Shown here piece by piece: positions 1-12,444 of a stretch of 64,000 bases of DNA (its first letter is position 1; each line of letters begins with the position of its first letter). Source of the DNA: Skermania piniformis. GTDB taxonomy: Bacteria; Actinomycetota; Actinomycetes; Mycobacteriales; Mycobacteriaceae. The stretch lies in NCBI RefSeq assembly GCF_019285775.1, contig NZ_CP079105.1:4100603-4164602 (forward strand), given 5' to 3'. The notes below the pieces were generated by a model. The model made no database searches. It saw only the letters and a list, made by a program, of their open reading frames with translations, and was not told where the DNA came from. A program made the position numbers and the translations under genes.

Positions 1-1
1 G

Positions 2-3000
2 TCCTGGCGCATCCTGTCCGACGACCTCGCCCGCGCCGCCACCGCGGTGCGGGCGGGCCGCGCCCCCGACCTGGAGCTACCGGCGACGTCGTTCCGCACC
101 TGGTCGACCGTGCTGACCGCGGCGAGCGGCCGGTTCGCCGCCGAACGTGACTACTGGACGGACGTCCTCACGACGCCGGACCCGAACCTCGGCAACCGCG
201 CGCTCGATCCGCGCCGCGATACCTGCGCCGGCGTGCTATACCACACCGCCGAGCTGCCGGCCGAGATCACCGAGGCGCTGGTCGGCGGTGTACCGGCGCG
301 CTTCTACGGCAGCGTGAACGACGTGCTGCTCACCGGATTCGTCCTCGCGGTAGGTGAGTGGCGACGGCGACACCGGCGCGGCAGCGGCTCCGCGGTGCTG
401 CTCAATCTGGAGGGGCACGGCCGCGAAGCCGAGGCGATCGGCGCGACCGCGGACCTGTCCCGCACGGTCGGCTGGTTCACCTCGATCTATCCGGCCCGCT
501 TGGACCCGGGCACACCGACCTGGGACCAGGTCACCGCCGCCGGGCCGGAACTCGCGACCGCAGCGAAGACGATCAAGGACCAGCTGCGGGCAATCCCGGC
601 GCAGGGACTGGGCTACGGGCTGCTGCGATACCCGGCCGATACCGAAGCGCCCGGTACCGACCCGCACTTCGCCGCAGCACCGCAGATCCTGTTCAACTAT
701 CTGGGCCGGTTCGCCGCCGGATCCGGCGACTGGCTGCCGGTCGGTCCGCTGCGCGAGGGGGTCGACGGATCGAACCCGGCGATCGCGCTGGAGGTCAACG
801 TCGCGGTCACCGACGGACCGGCCGGACCCGCCCTGGCGGCGACGCTGGCGTTCCCGACCGGCTTCCTCACCGAGCCGCAGGTCGGCGAACTCGCCGAGCT
901 CTGGCTCACCGCGCTCACCGCGCTCACCCGCTGTCCGCTCGCCGGGCACACGCCGTCGGACTTCCCGGCCGTGCGGCTGACCCCGGCCGACGTCGCCGCG
1001 CTCGGCGACGACGTCGAGACCGTATTGCCGCTGCTCCCGCTGCAGGCCGGGATGTACGTGCATGCGCAACTGGCGGCGTCGAACCCGGACGACACCGCCG
1101 ACACCTACGTCGTGCAGCAGATCGCCGAACTGACCGGGCCGCTCGAACCGGACCGGTTGCGAACCGCGATCGCCGCGACGCTCGCCCGCCACCAAGGACT
1201 GCGCGCGAGCTTCCGCGAGCTCGGCGACGGCACGATCACGCAGGTGATCGCCCGCGACGTGGCGTTCGAGTGGACGGTGCACCCCGCCGATGCCGATCCG
1301 GGCGCAGCGGCGCTCGCCCGACCGTTCGATCTGGCGCACGCGCCGCTGGTCCGGTACGCACTCGTCAGCGACGGCCCCCGATCGCACCGACTGATCCAGA
1401 CGATGCACCACATCGTCGCCGACGGCTGGTCGTACCCGCTGATCTTCGGCGACATCGTCACCGCCTACAACACCGGCACGCTGCCGCCGCCGGTCGCGAC
1501 GTTGAGTGAGCACATCGAGCACTACCTCGCCCGCGACCGCGGCCTGCCGCAATGGTCGCAGCTGCTGGCCACCATCGACGGCCCGAGCATCCTGTTCCCG
1601 GACGCGGCGCCGAGTTCCGGGATCCGGTCGAGCGTGTTTCATCGGCTCACCGATCTGGCCGGCCTGGTGGCAACCGCACGCGAACGCGGCCTCACCCTCG
1701 GCACCGTCGTGCACGGCGCGTGGGGACTGGTGCTCGGCCGGCTACTCGACCGCGACCGGGTGGTGTTCGGTTCGACGGTGTCCGGCCGCGGTGGGGAGCT
1801 CCCGGGCGTCGATGCGATCGTCGGCCTGCTGATCAACACCGTGCCGGTGCCGATGGCCTGGTCCCCCGCCGACCCGGTCGGCGCGGTCTTCGAGCGCCTG
1901 CAGGAACAGCAGAGTTCGGTGTTGGACGCCCAGCTGGTGGGGCTGAGCGAGCTCGCTCGGCTGGCCGGGGTCCGCGAGTTCTTCGACACGATCGTCGTGG
2001 TGGAGAACTTCCCGGCCTCGACCGATCCGGCCGCCGGGCCCGACGATCTGGTCTACCGGGGATTCACCGGCACCGACGCGCCGCACTATCCGTTGTCGCT
2101 GGTGGTGTTCCCGGACGCGGACGGCCTGCTCGTCGAGCTCAAATACGATTCCGGCCGGGTGCGCGCCGAATTCGCAACACACCTCGCCGCGCAGGTGACC
2201 GCGCTGCTCGGCCGGTTCGCCGACGCACCGGACACCCGCGTCGCGGCCCTGCTCGCGGCCGCGCCCCCGCCCGCCGGAACCGGGTCGCCCGCACCGATCG
2301 CAGCGCCGGCCGTGCTGCCGGCCGACCGATTCGCCGCGATGGCGGCCACCTACCCGACGGCGATCGCGGTCTCGGCGAACGGCGTCGATCTGACCTACGG
2401 CGAGCTCGCCGCCCGGTCGGATCGGCTGGCCGGATCGCTGGCCGCACTCGGGGTCGGCCCGGAGACCCGGGTCGGGGTGGCGATCGCGGGGTCGGTCGAC
2501 GTCGTCGTCGCGGCGCTGGCCGTGGTCAAGGCCGGCGGCTGTTACGTGCCGCTCGATACCGCGGCGCCGCCCGAACGGCTGGCCCACATCCTGGCCGACG
2601 CGGTACCGGTGGTGGTGCTGACCGACGGCACGATCCCCGGTATCCGCCTCGCCGATCTGCTGGACCAGCCGGCGCCCACCCGGCCGGTTCCCGCCCGGCC
2701 CGACCACGCCCGGCCCGACAATGCCATGTACCTCATCTACACCTCGGGTTCGACCGGCACACCGAAGGGCGTGATCGTCACCGCACGCAGCCTGTCCGCG
2801 CTGTTTACCGGCGCCGCAACGGAATTCGATTTCGGCCCGGACGACGTGTGGACGATGTTCCACTCGTTCGCGTTCGACTTCTCGGTGTGGGAGATGTGGG
2901 GACCGCTGCTGCACGGCGGCCGGTTGATCCTGATCGACCGGACCGTCGCGCGCGACCCGGACCGGTTCCTCGACCTGCTAGCCCGAGAACGGGTCACGGT

Positions 3001-6000
3001 GCTGAACCAAACCCCGTCCGCCTTCTACCCGCTGATCGACGCGATCACCGCCGACGACCGGGCCGCCGGGCGGGACCTCGCCCTGCGGTACGTGATCTTC
3101 GGTGGCGAAGCACTCGATCCGGCCCGGCTGGCGCCGTGGTTCGAGCGATTCGGGGACACCGCGCCCCGGCTGGTCAACATGTTCGGCATCACCGAGACCT
3201 GCGTACACGTGACAGCGCGTTCGCTCACGGTGGCAGACGCGGCGGGGCCGCGCAGTGTGCCCGCGGCCGAGCCGCGCAGTGTGACCGCGGCCGAGCCGCG
3301 CAGTGTGACCGCGGCCGAGCCGCGCAGTGTGACCGCGGCCGAGCCGCGCAGTGTGACCGCGGCCGAGCCGCGCAGTGTGATCGGCACCGGACTTGCGAGC
3401 CTGCAGGTGCAGTTGCTGGACCGCTACCTGAGCCCGGTCGCACCGGGCAGCACCGGCGAGATCTACGTGGGTGGCCCGCAGGTTGCCCGCGGGTACCTCG
3501 GCCGGCCCGGGTTGACCGCGGCCCGGTTCGTGGCCGACCCGTGGAACCCGGGGGCACGGCTCTACCGCAGCGGTGACCTGGCCCGACGGTCGGCCGACGG
3601 CGAGCTCGACTACCTCGGCCGCTCGGACCAACAGGTCAAGATCCGCGGCTTCCGGATCGAGCCCGGCGAGATCGAGGCGGCGCTGCTCGCGCTGCCGGAG
3701 ATCACCAACGCGGCCGTGATCGCCCGGGAAGATCAACCGGGCCGCCGCCGGCTGGCCGCGTACCTGGTATCACGATCCGCCCTCGATCTGGATCAGGTCC
3801 GGGCCGCGCTCGCGGACCGATTGCCGGACTACCTGGTGCCGAGCGTGTTCATGGAGCTGCCGGCGCTGCCGCTGACGGTCAACGGCAAGCTCGACCGCGC
3901 CGCGCTGCCCGCCCCGCAACCCACCCACCCGCGCACCCCGACCTCGACTGCACCGGCGCCGACCGGGGGCCCGATCGCCGAGCTGTTCGCCGAGGTCCTC
4001 GGGCTCGACGCCGTCGGTCCCGACGACGACTTCTTCACCCTCGGCGGCGACAGCATCGTCGCGATCACCCTGGTCAACCGGGCGAAGAAGCGTGGCCTGC
4101 GGTTCACCCCGTACGACGTGTTCAGCCGACGCACGCCCGCCGCACTCGCCGCCGGGGCACAGCCGGTGCGCAGTGCGCCGACCGGTGATCCGGACGGCGT
4201 CGGCGAGGTGATGTTGCTGCCGATCGTGCATCGACTCGCCGAGCTGGGCGGCCCGATCGGGCGGCTCAACCAGTCGGCGATGTTCAACACCCCGGCCGGC
4301 ATCACCGTCGAGCAGATCCGGCGGATCGTCGCCGCGCTGATCGAACGGCACGACGCGCTGCGGCTGCGGCTGAGTGCGCCGGCGCCGTTGTTGTGGTCGC
4401 TGGCGGTCTCGGCGGACGGTGTCGACGGGCTGATCCGGGTCGATGCCGGGGCGGCGGACCTGCGGACGATCGTCGCGCGGGAGTCGGACGCGGCGGCCGA
4501 CTGGCTCGACCCGGAACAGGGCCGGGTGCTGCGCGCGGTCTGGTTCGACCCGGTCCCGACCGCGTACCGCACCTACGCTCGCGCGGTACACGAGGATGCG
4601 GCGACCGCAGCCCGCCTCGGCGAGTTCGAGCATTGGGCCGCGGTTCTCGCCCCCGGCGGTGAGCTCGATCCGGCGGCGCGCCCGTTCGGCCGGACGGTCG
4701 GGGAGACCGTCGAGGAACGGCTCGAGCTGTCGGTCGCCGACACCCGAGCCCTGCTCACCTCGGTTCCGGCCGCCGCGAACGCCGACGTCACCGAGACGTT
4801 GGTGACCGGTCTGCACCTGGCGATCGCGCGCTGGCGCGGCGCCGGGCCACTCGTCCTGGACGTGGAACGGCACGGCCGGATACCGCTCGCCGCCGAGCAC
4901 GACCTGTCCCGCACGCTCGGCTGGTTCACCGCGATCGCCCCGGTCCGGCTCGACCCGCCGGCAACCGAACCGATCGCCGCGCTGAAACAGGTGAAGGAAG
5001 CGCTGCGCAGCGCGCCCGACGGGGGGCTCGGCTACGGCCTGCTGCGGTACTGCAACCCGCGCACCGCCGCCGCGCTGGCCCGGCTCGGGACGCCGCAGGT
5101 GCTGTTCAACTATCTGGGCCGGTTCGCCGCGGCCGGTACCGGGGACTGGGACACCGCGCCCGAGGAGGACGCGCTGCACACCGGGCCCGATCCGGCCCTC
5201 GGCACGCCGTACCTGCTGGAGATCGACGCGGTCTGTATCGACACCCCGGCCGGCCCGCGGCTGGAAGCGGTCCTCACCTGTGCGCCGGAGCTCGGTGCCG
5301 CCGGTGGTCGCCGGATCGGCGAGTTGTGGGCGGCGGCATTGCACGAGCTCGCCGCGTCCGACGCCGATCCGGGCGGGCTGACCCCGTCCGACATCACGTT
5401 GCCGAACCTCGACCAAGACCAGATCGATGCGATCGTCGAACGCGCACCGGTCCCGGTCGGGGATATCTGGCCGGTCTCGCCGCTGCAGGCAGGGCTGTAC
5501 TTCCAGGCACGGCTGGCCGAGCAGGCCGACGTCTATCTGGCGCAGAACGTCTTCGAGTTCGCCGAGCGGCTCGACCCGACCGCCCTGACCAGCGCCTATC
5601 AGTGGGTTCTGAAGACGAACCCGACGATGCGGCTGGGCTTCGTCGAGCTGCCGACCGGGGAGTGCGGCGCGATCGTCGGTACCGGCCTGCGCGCCGGCGT
5701 CGAGGTGATCGAGACCGACGATCCGGACGCGGCCGCCGCTGCCGACCGCACCAGCGCGTTCGATCTGTCGGCACCGCCGCTGATCCGGCCGACGATCGTG
5801 CGCACCCCGGCCGGCGATCGGTTGTTGTTCACCTATCACCTGTTGTTGTGGGACGGCTGGTCCCGGGAACTCGTGCTGCGGCAGTTGTTCGGCGCCTACG
5901 CCGCGATTCGCGCCGGGCGGACCCCGCAACCGGCGCCGGACGGACAATTTCCGGACTATCTGCGCTGGCTGGCCGATCGCGACCGGCCGGCGGCGGCAGC

Positions 6001-8280
6001 CGCCTGGCGCGCCGAGCTGGCCGGGCTGACCGAACCGACGCTGCTGTTCCCGGCGGCGATCGGCACCCGGCCCGCACTGGCCCGCCGGTGCGAGGTCGAG
6101 CTGTCCGAGGCCGAGACCGCGGCACTCGATGCGGCGGTGCGCGGCGCCGGCGTCACGCTCAATGCGGCGCTCACGGTCGCGCTCGGGCTGGTGCTGGGCT
6201 ATGTAGCGGGCCGCGACGACGTCGTGTTCGGCACCACCGTCGCGGGCCGGCCCACCGAACTCGACGGAATCGACGAGGTGATCGGGGTCTTCCTGAACAC
6301 CGTGCCGACCCGGGTCCGGCTGGACGGTTCCACCACGTTGGCGGCCGCGATGCAATCGGCACAGCAGCGTCGGCTGGCCCTGCTGCCGCACGAGTATCTC
6401 GGCCTCGGCGACATCCAGCGTGCCGCCGCCGGCGGGGAGCAGTCCTTCGGTGGGCAGCTGTTCGACAGCCTTTACGTGCTGCAGAACTTCCTCGCCGACG
6501 ACACCTTCGACGACCTGGAAACCGAGCACGCCATCACGGCCGTGACCAGCGTCGACGCCACGCATTACCCGCTCACCTGGGTCGTCACGCCGGGCCGGCG
6601 GCTGTGGTGCAAGCTCGAGTACCGACCCGACGTGGTGCCGCTCGCCCAGGCACAGACGCTGCTCGACCGCTTCCTTTCGGTGCTGCGGCAGCTGGCCGCC
6701 GACCCGGTGCGGCGGCTCGCCGCGGTGGACCTGGGCGGCACCCCGCTGCCCTGGCTGCCCCGGCCGATCGCGCCGGAATCGATCGCGCAGATGCTCGCCG
6801 GCCGAGCACGGCGGACCCCGCAGGCGCCGGCGCTGACCGCCGGGACCGAGACGCTGACCTACGCCGACCTGGATGCGGCGGTGAACCGGCTGGCCCGCTT
6901 GCTGATCGACCGCGGCGCCGCCCCGGAGGTCCTGGTCGCCCTGGCGGTGCCGCGTTCGGTGGACACCGTGATATCGCTGTTCGCGGTGCTGCGCGCCGGC
7001 GCGGCCTACCTACCGCTGGAACTCGACCATCCCGACGAACGTCTGACCGACATCCTCGACGACGCGGACCCGGCGATCGTTCTGGCCACCCGTGCGGTCG
7101 GGGAGCGGCTGGGCCGCCCGGTCGTCGCGCTCGACGAGGTCGACCTGGCGACATACTCCGCCGACCCGGTCGTCGGCCGGCCCGGAAATCTGGACCATGC
7201 CGCGTACGTGATCTACACCTCGGGTTCGACCGGGAAACCGAAGGGCGTCGTCACGCCGTACCGCGGCTTGACGAACATGCAGCACAACCACCGGGCCGCG
7301 ATCTTCGAGCCGGTGATCGCGGCCACCGGTGGCCGCCGCCTGGCGGTCGCGCACACGGTGTCGTTCGCGTTCGACATGTCGTGGGAGGAGCTGCTCTGGC
7401 TGGTCGAGGGCCACCATGTGCACGTCTGCGACGAACAACTCCGCCGGGATACCGAACGGCTGGTGGCGTACTGCCGGGACCACGCGATCGACGTGGTCAA
7501 CGTGACGCCGACCTATGCCGAGCATCTCGCCGTGGCCGGCCTGTTCGACCCGCCGACCGCGCCGCCGCTGGTGCTCCTCGGCGGCGAAGCGGTCGGTCAG
7601 CGGCTGTGGACCCGGCTGCGGGATACCCCCGGCATTCTGGGGTACAACCTGTACGGCCCGACCGAGTACACGATCAACACGCTCGGTGCGGGGACCGACG
7701 AGAGCGCCACCCCGACCGTCGGCCGGCCGATTTGGAATACCCGGGCCCGCATCCTGGACAGCTGGCTGCGCCCGGTCGCCCCGGGCGTCGCGGGGGAGTT
7801 GTATGTCGGCGGTTCGGGCCTCGGCCGCGGTTACCTGAACCGGACCGGGCTTACCGCCGAACGCTTCGTCGCCGACCCGTGGGAACCGGGCGCCCGGATG
7901 TACCGCACCGGTGATCTGGTCCGGCTCCGCGCCGACGGGCACATCGACTACCTGGGCCGAACCGATGATCAGGTGAAGATCCGGGGCCATCGAGTCGAGC
8001 TCGGGGAGGTCGAGGCCGCGCTCACCGCGTTGCCCGCGATCGATCGGGCGGTGGTGCTCGCCGTGCCCGATCGGCAGGGCAACGCCACCCTCGCCGCCTA
8101 CCTGGTGCCGGCCGACACCGGCGACACCGAGGTGTCCCGGGCGGTGCGCGACGCGCTCAAGCAACGGCTGCCCGGCCACCTGGTACCGACGTTGTACGCG
8201 ACGGTCGACGCCCTGCCGATGACGGTCAACGGCAAGCTCGACGCCACCGCACTACCGGCGCCGACCGTGCCGGCGGGGGC
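2..8280 (+). CDS. Non-ribosomal peptide synthetase, 5'-truncated, part before frameshift (E-C-A(Thr)-T-E-C-A(hOrn))
   Basis: Multimodular peptide synthetase for a hydroxamate siderophore; the gene starts upstream of the window. Domain order by nucleotide: epimerisation domain cut by the window edge (from SWRIL at 2 to ~990); condensation ~1010-2250 with [10 protein letters not shown]; adenylation ~2310-3890 with [11 protein letters not shown]; carrier ~3964-4170 with LGGDS; epimerisation-type ~4200-5370; condensation ~5460-6720, where the motif reads YHLLLWDG (first His replaced, catalytic second His kept); adenylation ~6780-8250. Aligned by eye to GrsA, the first A domain has specificity code DFWNIGMVH(K), known for Thr, and the second DMENLGLIN(K), known for N5-hydroxy/formyl-hydroxyornithine in coelichelin-type systems. 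Odd points are a 24-bp repeat in the Thr A domain, a missing His motif in the second E domain, and loss of frame in the G5 run 8275-8279. Beyond that the same frame stays open to 9448 but encodes no recognisable domain. Family call certain; substrates inferred. Confidence 0.93.
3240..3382 (+). repeat. 24-bp tandem repeat (about 6 units) inside the Thr adenylation domain
   Basis: About six consecutive 24-bp units of the form GCCGAGCCGCGCAGTGTGAC plus CGCG. The first and last are degenerate and the four middle ones essentially identical. They keep frame and encode an 8-residue repeat, AAEPRSVT, between adenylation core motifs A5 (GITET) and A6. Related A domains run directly from the A5 region to a short Gly-rich turn, so the repeat looks like an expansion of one ancestral segment (GPRSVIG). 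There are no spacers, so it is not a CRISPR. Confidence 0.95.
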
Positions 8281-11200
8281 GGCGCGCGCCGCGCACGGCG
8301 GCCGAGCGGGTGCTGTGCGAGCTGTTCACCGAGGTGCTCGGGGTCGAGTGCGGGGTCGACGACAACTTCTTCGATCTCGGCGGCCATTCGTTGAACGCGA
8401 CCCGACTTGTCGCGGCGGTGCGCAGCCGCATGCCGGCCGAGTTCTCCCTGCGGATCCTCTACGACGCGCCGACCCCGCAGCGGCTGGCAACGCACCTGGA
8501 GTCGAGCGTCGCACCCGTCCGACCGGAGCTGCATCCGCTGCCGCGGCCGGCGCAGATCCCGGCGGCGCCGGCGCAGGAACGGCTGTTGCTCGTCGATCGG
8601 CTGGGCGAAACCGGGACCGCCTACAACTATCCGCTGGCGTTCCGGGTGCGCGGTGCCCTGGATACGGCGGCGCTGCACGCCGCGCTCGGCGATGTGGTCG
8701 ACCGGCACGAGGCGCTGCGCACGGTGTTCGTCGACAGCGCCGGCCGGTACCACCAACAGGTTCGGCCGGCCGGAACCCGGCCCCCGCTGGACGTGCTGGA
8801 GTGCACCGAAGCCGGACTCGATGCCGCGATCGCCACGGCGATCGGGTACCGGTTCGATCTGACCGGCGAGATTCCGATCCGGGCAACCGTGCTTCGCCTC
8901 GGACCGGACGATCAGGTCGTCGTCGCGCTGTTGCATCACATCGTCACCGACGAGTGGTCCGACCGGCCCTTCGTCACCGATCTGAACCAGGCCTACCGAG
9001 CGCACGCTGCTGGTGCTGCCGGAGCCGGCGGTGTGCGGGCCGCGTTGCCGGTGCAGTACGCCGACTACACCCGGTGGCAGCGCGAGCTGCTCGACCGGAT
9101 CGGCGCGCAGCAGCTGGACTTCTGGCGGACCGCGATCGCGGGCGCGCCGGACGAGGTGGCGTTGCCCACCGACCGTCCCCGGCCGAGCCGGCCCAGCGGC
9201 GCCGGCGGCCTGGTGCGGGTCGAGCTGCCACCGGAAACCACTGCTGCGCTTCGTGTTCTGGCCGCTCGCCGGCAGGTGGGTGCGCTGCTGCTACTGCATA
9301 CCGCGGTGGCGGTGCTCTTGCATCGGCTGGGCGCCGGCGACGACATCGTCCTCGGCACACCGGTCGCCGGGCGCGCCGAGGCCGCGCTCGACGACCTGGT
9401 CGGCTGCTTCGTCAACACGGTGGTGCTCCGCGCGGATCTGACCGGTGATCCGTCGCTCGACGAGCTGCTCACCCGCATCCGGGCGGCTGATCTGGCCGCG
9501 TTCGATCATCAGGAGTTGCCGTTCGACCGACTCGTCGACGAGCTGAACCCGCCGCGGGTCGCCGGGCGCAATCCGCTGTTCAACGTGTGTATCGGCTATC
9601 AGCTCCGAGACGGCGCCGACGCCGAGATGTTCGACCTGCCCACCGAGTGGCTGGACCCGCAGGCGAGCGGCGCGATGTTCGACCTGGGCTGCACGCTGAT
9701 CGACAGCCGGGCCGGGAGCGACGACCGGGCGAGCCTGGTGCTCGATTACAGCGCCGATCTGTTCGACGAGTCCACGATCCGGGACCTGACCCGGCGGCTG
9801 TCGGCGGTGCTCGCCGCGCTCGGCACCGATCCGGCGCAGCGGGTGAGCGCGGTCGACCTGTTGCTGCCCGGCGAGCGGGACCGGCTGCTGACCGTCGGCA
9901 CCGGCGCCGTCCACTCGATCCCGCCAGCAACGCTGGCCGACCTGGTATCCGACCAGGCACAGCGCGCACCCGACGCACCGGCGGTGCTGGTCGACGACCC
10001 CGAACACGGCAACCCGCAGCTGACCTACCGGGAACTGGACGCATGGTCGGATCGGTTGGCCGGCACGCTGCCCGCCGCCGGCGCGATCGTCGGCGTGGCG
10101 GTGCCGCGCTCGCTGGAACTGATCGTTGCGCTGGTCGCCGTGGCGAAGTCGGGTGCGGCGTTCCTGCCGCTCGATCCGAGTTACCCGGCCGAGCGGCTGG
10201 CCGCCATGCTCGCCGACGCCACGCCCGGCGTGGTCCTCGACGCTCCCGCGGTGCGGGCCGCTCGCACGGCGCCGACCCCCGCGCCGCGCCGCGACATCGA
10301 CCCGGCGGCGTGGGCGTATGTGCTGTACACCTCGGGTTCCACCGGCACACCCAAGGGGGTCGCCGTCGCGCACGCCGGGATCGTCAACCGGATCGGCTGG
10401 CTGCAGCACGCCTACCCGCTGGGCGCGGGCGACCGGATGCTGGTGAAGACCCCGATCGGTTTCGACGTGTCGGTACCGGAGGTGTTCTGGCCGCTCAGCG
10501 CCGGTGCCACGCTGATCGTCGCCCGGCCCGACGGCCACCGGGACCCGGCCTATCTGGCCGAGCTGATCGGGTCGCACGCGGTGACCGCGGTCGACTTCGT
10601 GCCGTCGATGCTGGAGTTGTTCCTCGACGAACCGCGGGCAGCGCACTGCCGATCGCTGAAACAGGTCACCGTCGGCGGCGAAGCGCTGCGACCGGAGCTC
10701 GCCGCCCGGTTCGCCGCGACGCTCGACGTACCGCTGCACAACCTGTACGGGCCGACCGAGGCGTCGGTCGACGTGCTGGCCTGGACGGCCGACGGCGGTC
10801 CGGTCGCGCTGGGGACCCCGGGCTGGAACGTGCGCGCCTATGTCCTCGACGGCCACCTGAACCTGGTGCCGGTCGGCGCCCGGGGCGAGCTGTATCTGGC
10901 CGGGGTGCAGCTCGCGGACGGCTATCTGCACCGATCGGGTTCGACCGCGCAACGATTCGTGGCCGACCTGTTCGGATCCGCCGGGCGGATGTACCGCACC
11001 GGTGACCTGGTCCGCCGGCGAACCGACGGTCTGCTCGAGTATCTCGGGCGCACCGACGATCAGATCAAACTGCGCGGGATCCGGATCGAGCCCGGCGATA
11101 TCGAGATGGTGCTGGCCCGGCATCCGGCGGTCGCCTCCGCCCACGTCGTCGTCCGCGGCGAGCGGTTGATCGCCTACTATCTGCCCGCCGCCGGCGCGCC

Positions 11201-12368
11201 TGGTGCCGACCGGTCGCTGCGTGATTACGTGACGACGGAATTGCCGGCGCACATGGTTCCGGCTGCGTTCGTCGAGCTGGCCGAGTTCCCGCTGACGCCG
11301 AGCGGCAAGCTCGACCGCCGCGCACTACCGGATCCGGAATTCGGTTCCGGTGCCGGACGACTCCCCGAAACCGAGTCGCAGCGCCGGCTCTGTGGCCTGT
11401 TCGCCGAGGTCCTCGGCGTGTCGGTGTCGAGCATCGACGACGACTTCTTCGTGCTCGGCGGACATTCGCTGCTGCTGGTGCGGCTCGCGGCCGCGATCCG
11501 CCGCGAGTTCGGGACCGACGTGCCGGTCGCCGAGCTGATCGTGGCACCGACCGTGGCCGAGGTCGCCACCCGCCTGACCGGCGGCGACGCCACCGACAGC
11601 CTGGCTCCGCTGCTGCCGCTGCGGACCACCGGTAGCGCCGCACCGCTGTTCTGCATCCACCCGGCAAGCGGGCTGGCCTGGCAGTTCGCCGGACTGAAAC
11701 CCTATCTGCCACCCGAGATACCGATCTACGGACTGCAGTCGCCCCGATTCTCCGGCGGCGAAATTCCGGACACGATAGCCGAACTCGCAGTCGACTACGC
11801 CGATACCGTCGCCGCCGTCGCCCCGACCGGGCCGATTCGATTGCTGGGCTGGTCGTTCGGCGGATCGATGGCCTTGTTGGTCGGGCAGGAACTGAGCCGT
11901 CGGGGCCGTTCGGTGAGCTTCGTCGGCATGCTCGACACCCGGATCGGCGGTGGCTACGACCGTTCTGCCGACGCGGAAACCGTGCTGGTCGGCCTGCTCC
12001 GCGAGATGGGCTTCCCGGTGGACCCCACCGCGTCGATGAGCGTGCCGGACGCGGTCGAGCTCATCCGGTCGAGCGACGATCCGATCCGCATCCTCGACGA
12101 CGCCCAGATCGCCCTGGTCGTCGAGAACTACATCGCTGCCGAAAAGCTGGCGGCCGACGTCGACTACGGCCGCTACCGCGGCGACGTGTTCTTCGTCGAC
12201 GCGACCGTGCTGGAGATGGAGCTGACCGGCGTCGCCTCGCACGACTGGCACGACCGGGTGGACGGCGAACTGCGGATCACCGCGCTGGCGTGCCGCCATT
12301 CCGAGCTTCTGGATGCCGACGTGTTATCGCAGCTGGGACCGGTGATCGCGAACGAATTAAGTAGATAA
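8281..12368 (+). CDS. Non-ribosomal peptide synthetase, continuation after frameshift (T-C-A-T-TE)
   Basis: Continues the synthetase in the +1 frame. The open frame resumes in the sequence for [12 protein letters not shown], the first helix of the carrier domain whose LGGHS lies near 8380. Then come a condensation domain (~8540-9840, HHIVTDEWS, Asp-Glu in place of Asp-Gly), an adenylation domain (~9930-11330, [11 protein letters not shown]), a second carrier (LGGHS near 11460) and a C-terminal type I thioesterase (~11610-12368) with catalytic GWSFGG and a late CRHSELL that may supply the His. The third A domain reads DVPDTGLVD(K), which I cannot assign; acidic residues at 278 and 331 may suit a basic side chain. 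A GTG at 8310 could serve as a start, but it falls inside the carrier domain, so this is a frameshifted continuation rather than a separate gene. The thioesterase marks it as the last module, releasing a linear or cyclic peptide. Confidence 0.92.
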
Positions 12369-12411
12369 AGGTCCGGTCAACTAATTGCGCTGTAGATCAG
12401 CAAGATCTAAA

Positions 12412-12430
12412 ATAGCTAAGGCTACCCTAA
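12412..12430. promoter_or_regulatory. DtxR/IdeR iron box upstream of panD
   Basis: ATAGCTAAGGCTACCCTAA matches 15 of 19 positions of the IdeR consensus TTAGGTTAGGCTAACCTAA. It lies between the NRPS stop (12368) and the panD start (12445), followed by a GAGG ribosome-binding site. It should make panD and the coupled monooxygenase iron-repressed independently of the NRPS promoter. Confidence 0.75.
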
Positions 12431-12444
12431 TTAGCGAGGATGCG

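Noticed and set aside
236-1714. 492-codon minus-strand ORF with an apparent start
   Set aside because: It lies entirely opposite well-conserved NRPS domains and has no recognisable sequence.
3240-3382. CRISPR-like array in the NRPS
   Set aside because: Units are contiguous, in frame and spacer-free; it is a coding tandem repeat.
3770-6565. 931-codon open frame on the minus strand inside the NRPS (and many similar long antisense frames)
   Set aside because: Arg/Gly/Asp-rich composition without domains; these are high-GC shadows of the coding strand.
8310-12368. Independent second NRPS gene starting at GTG 8310
   Set aside because: The start falls inside a carrier domain whose first helix is encoded upstream in the same frame; a frameshift explains the data better.
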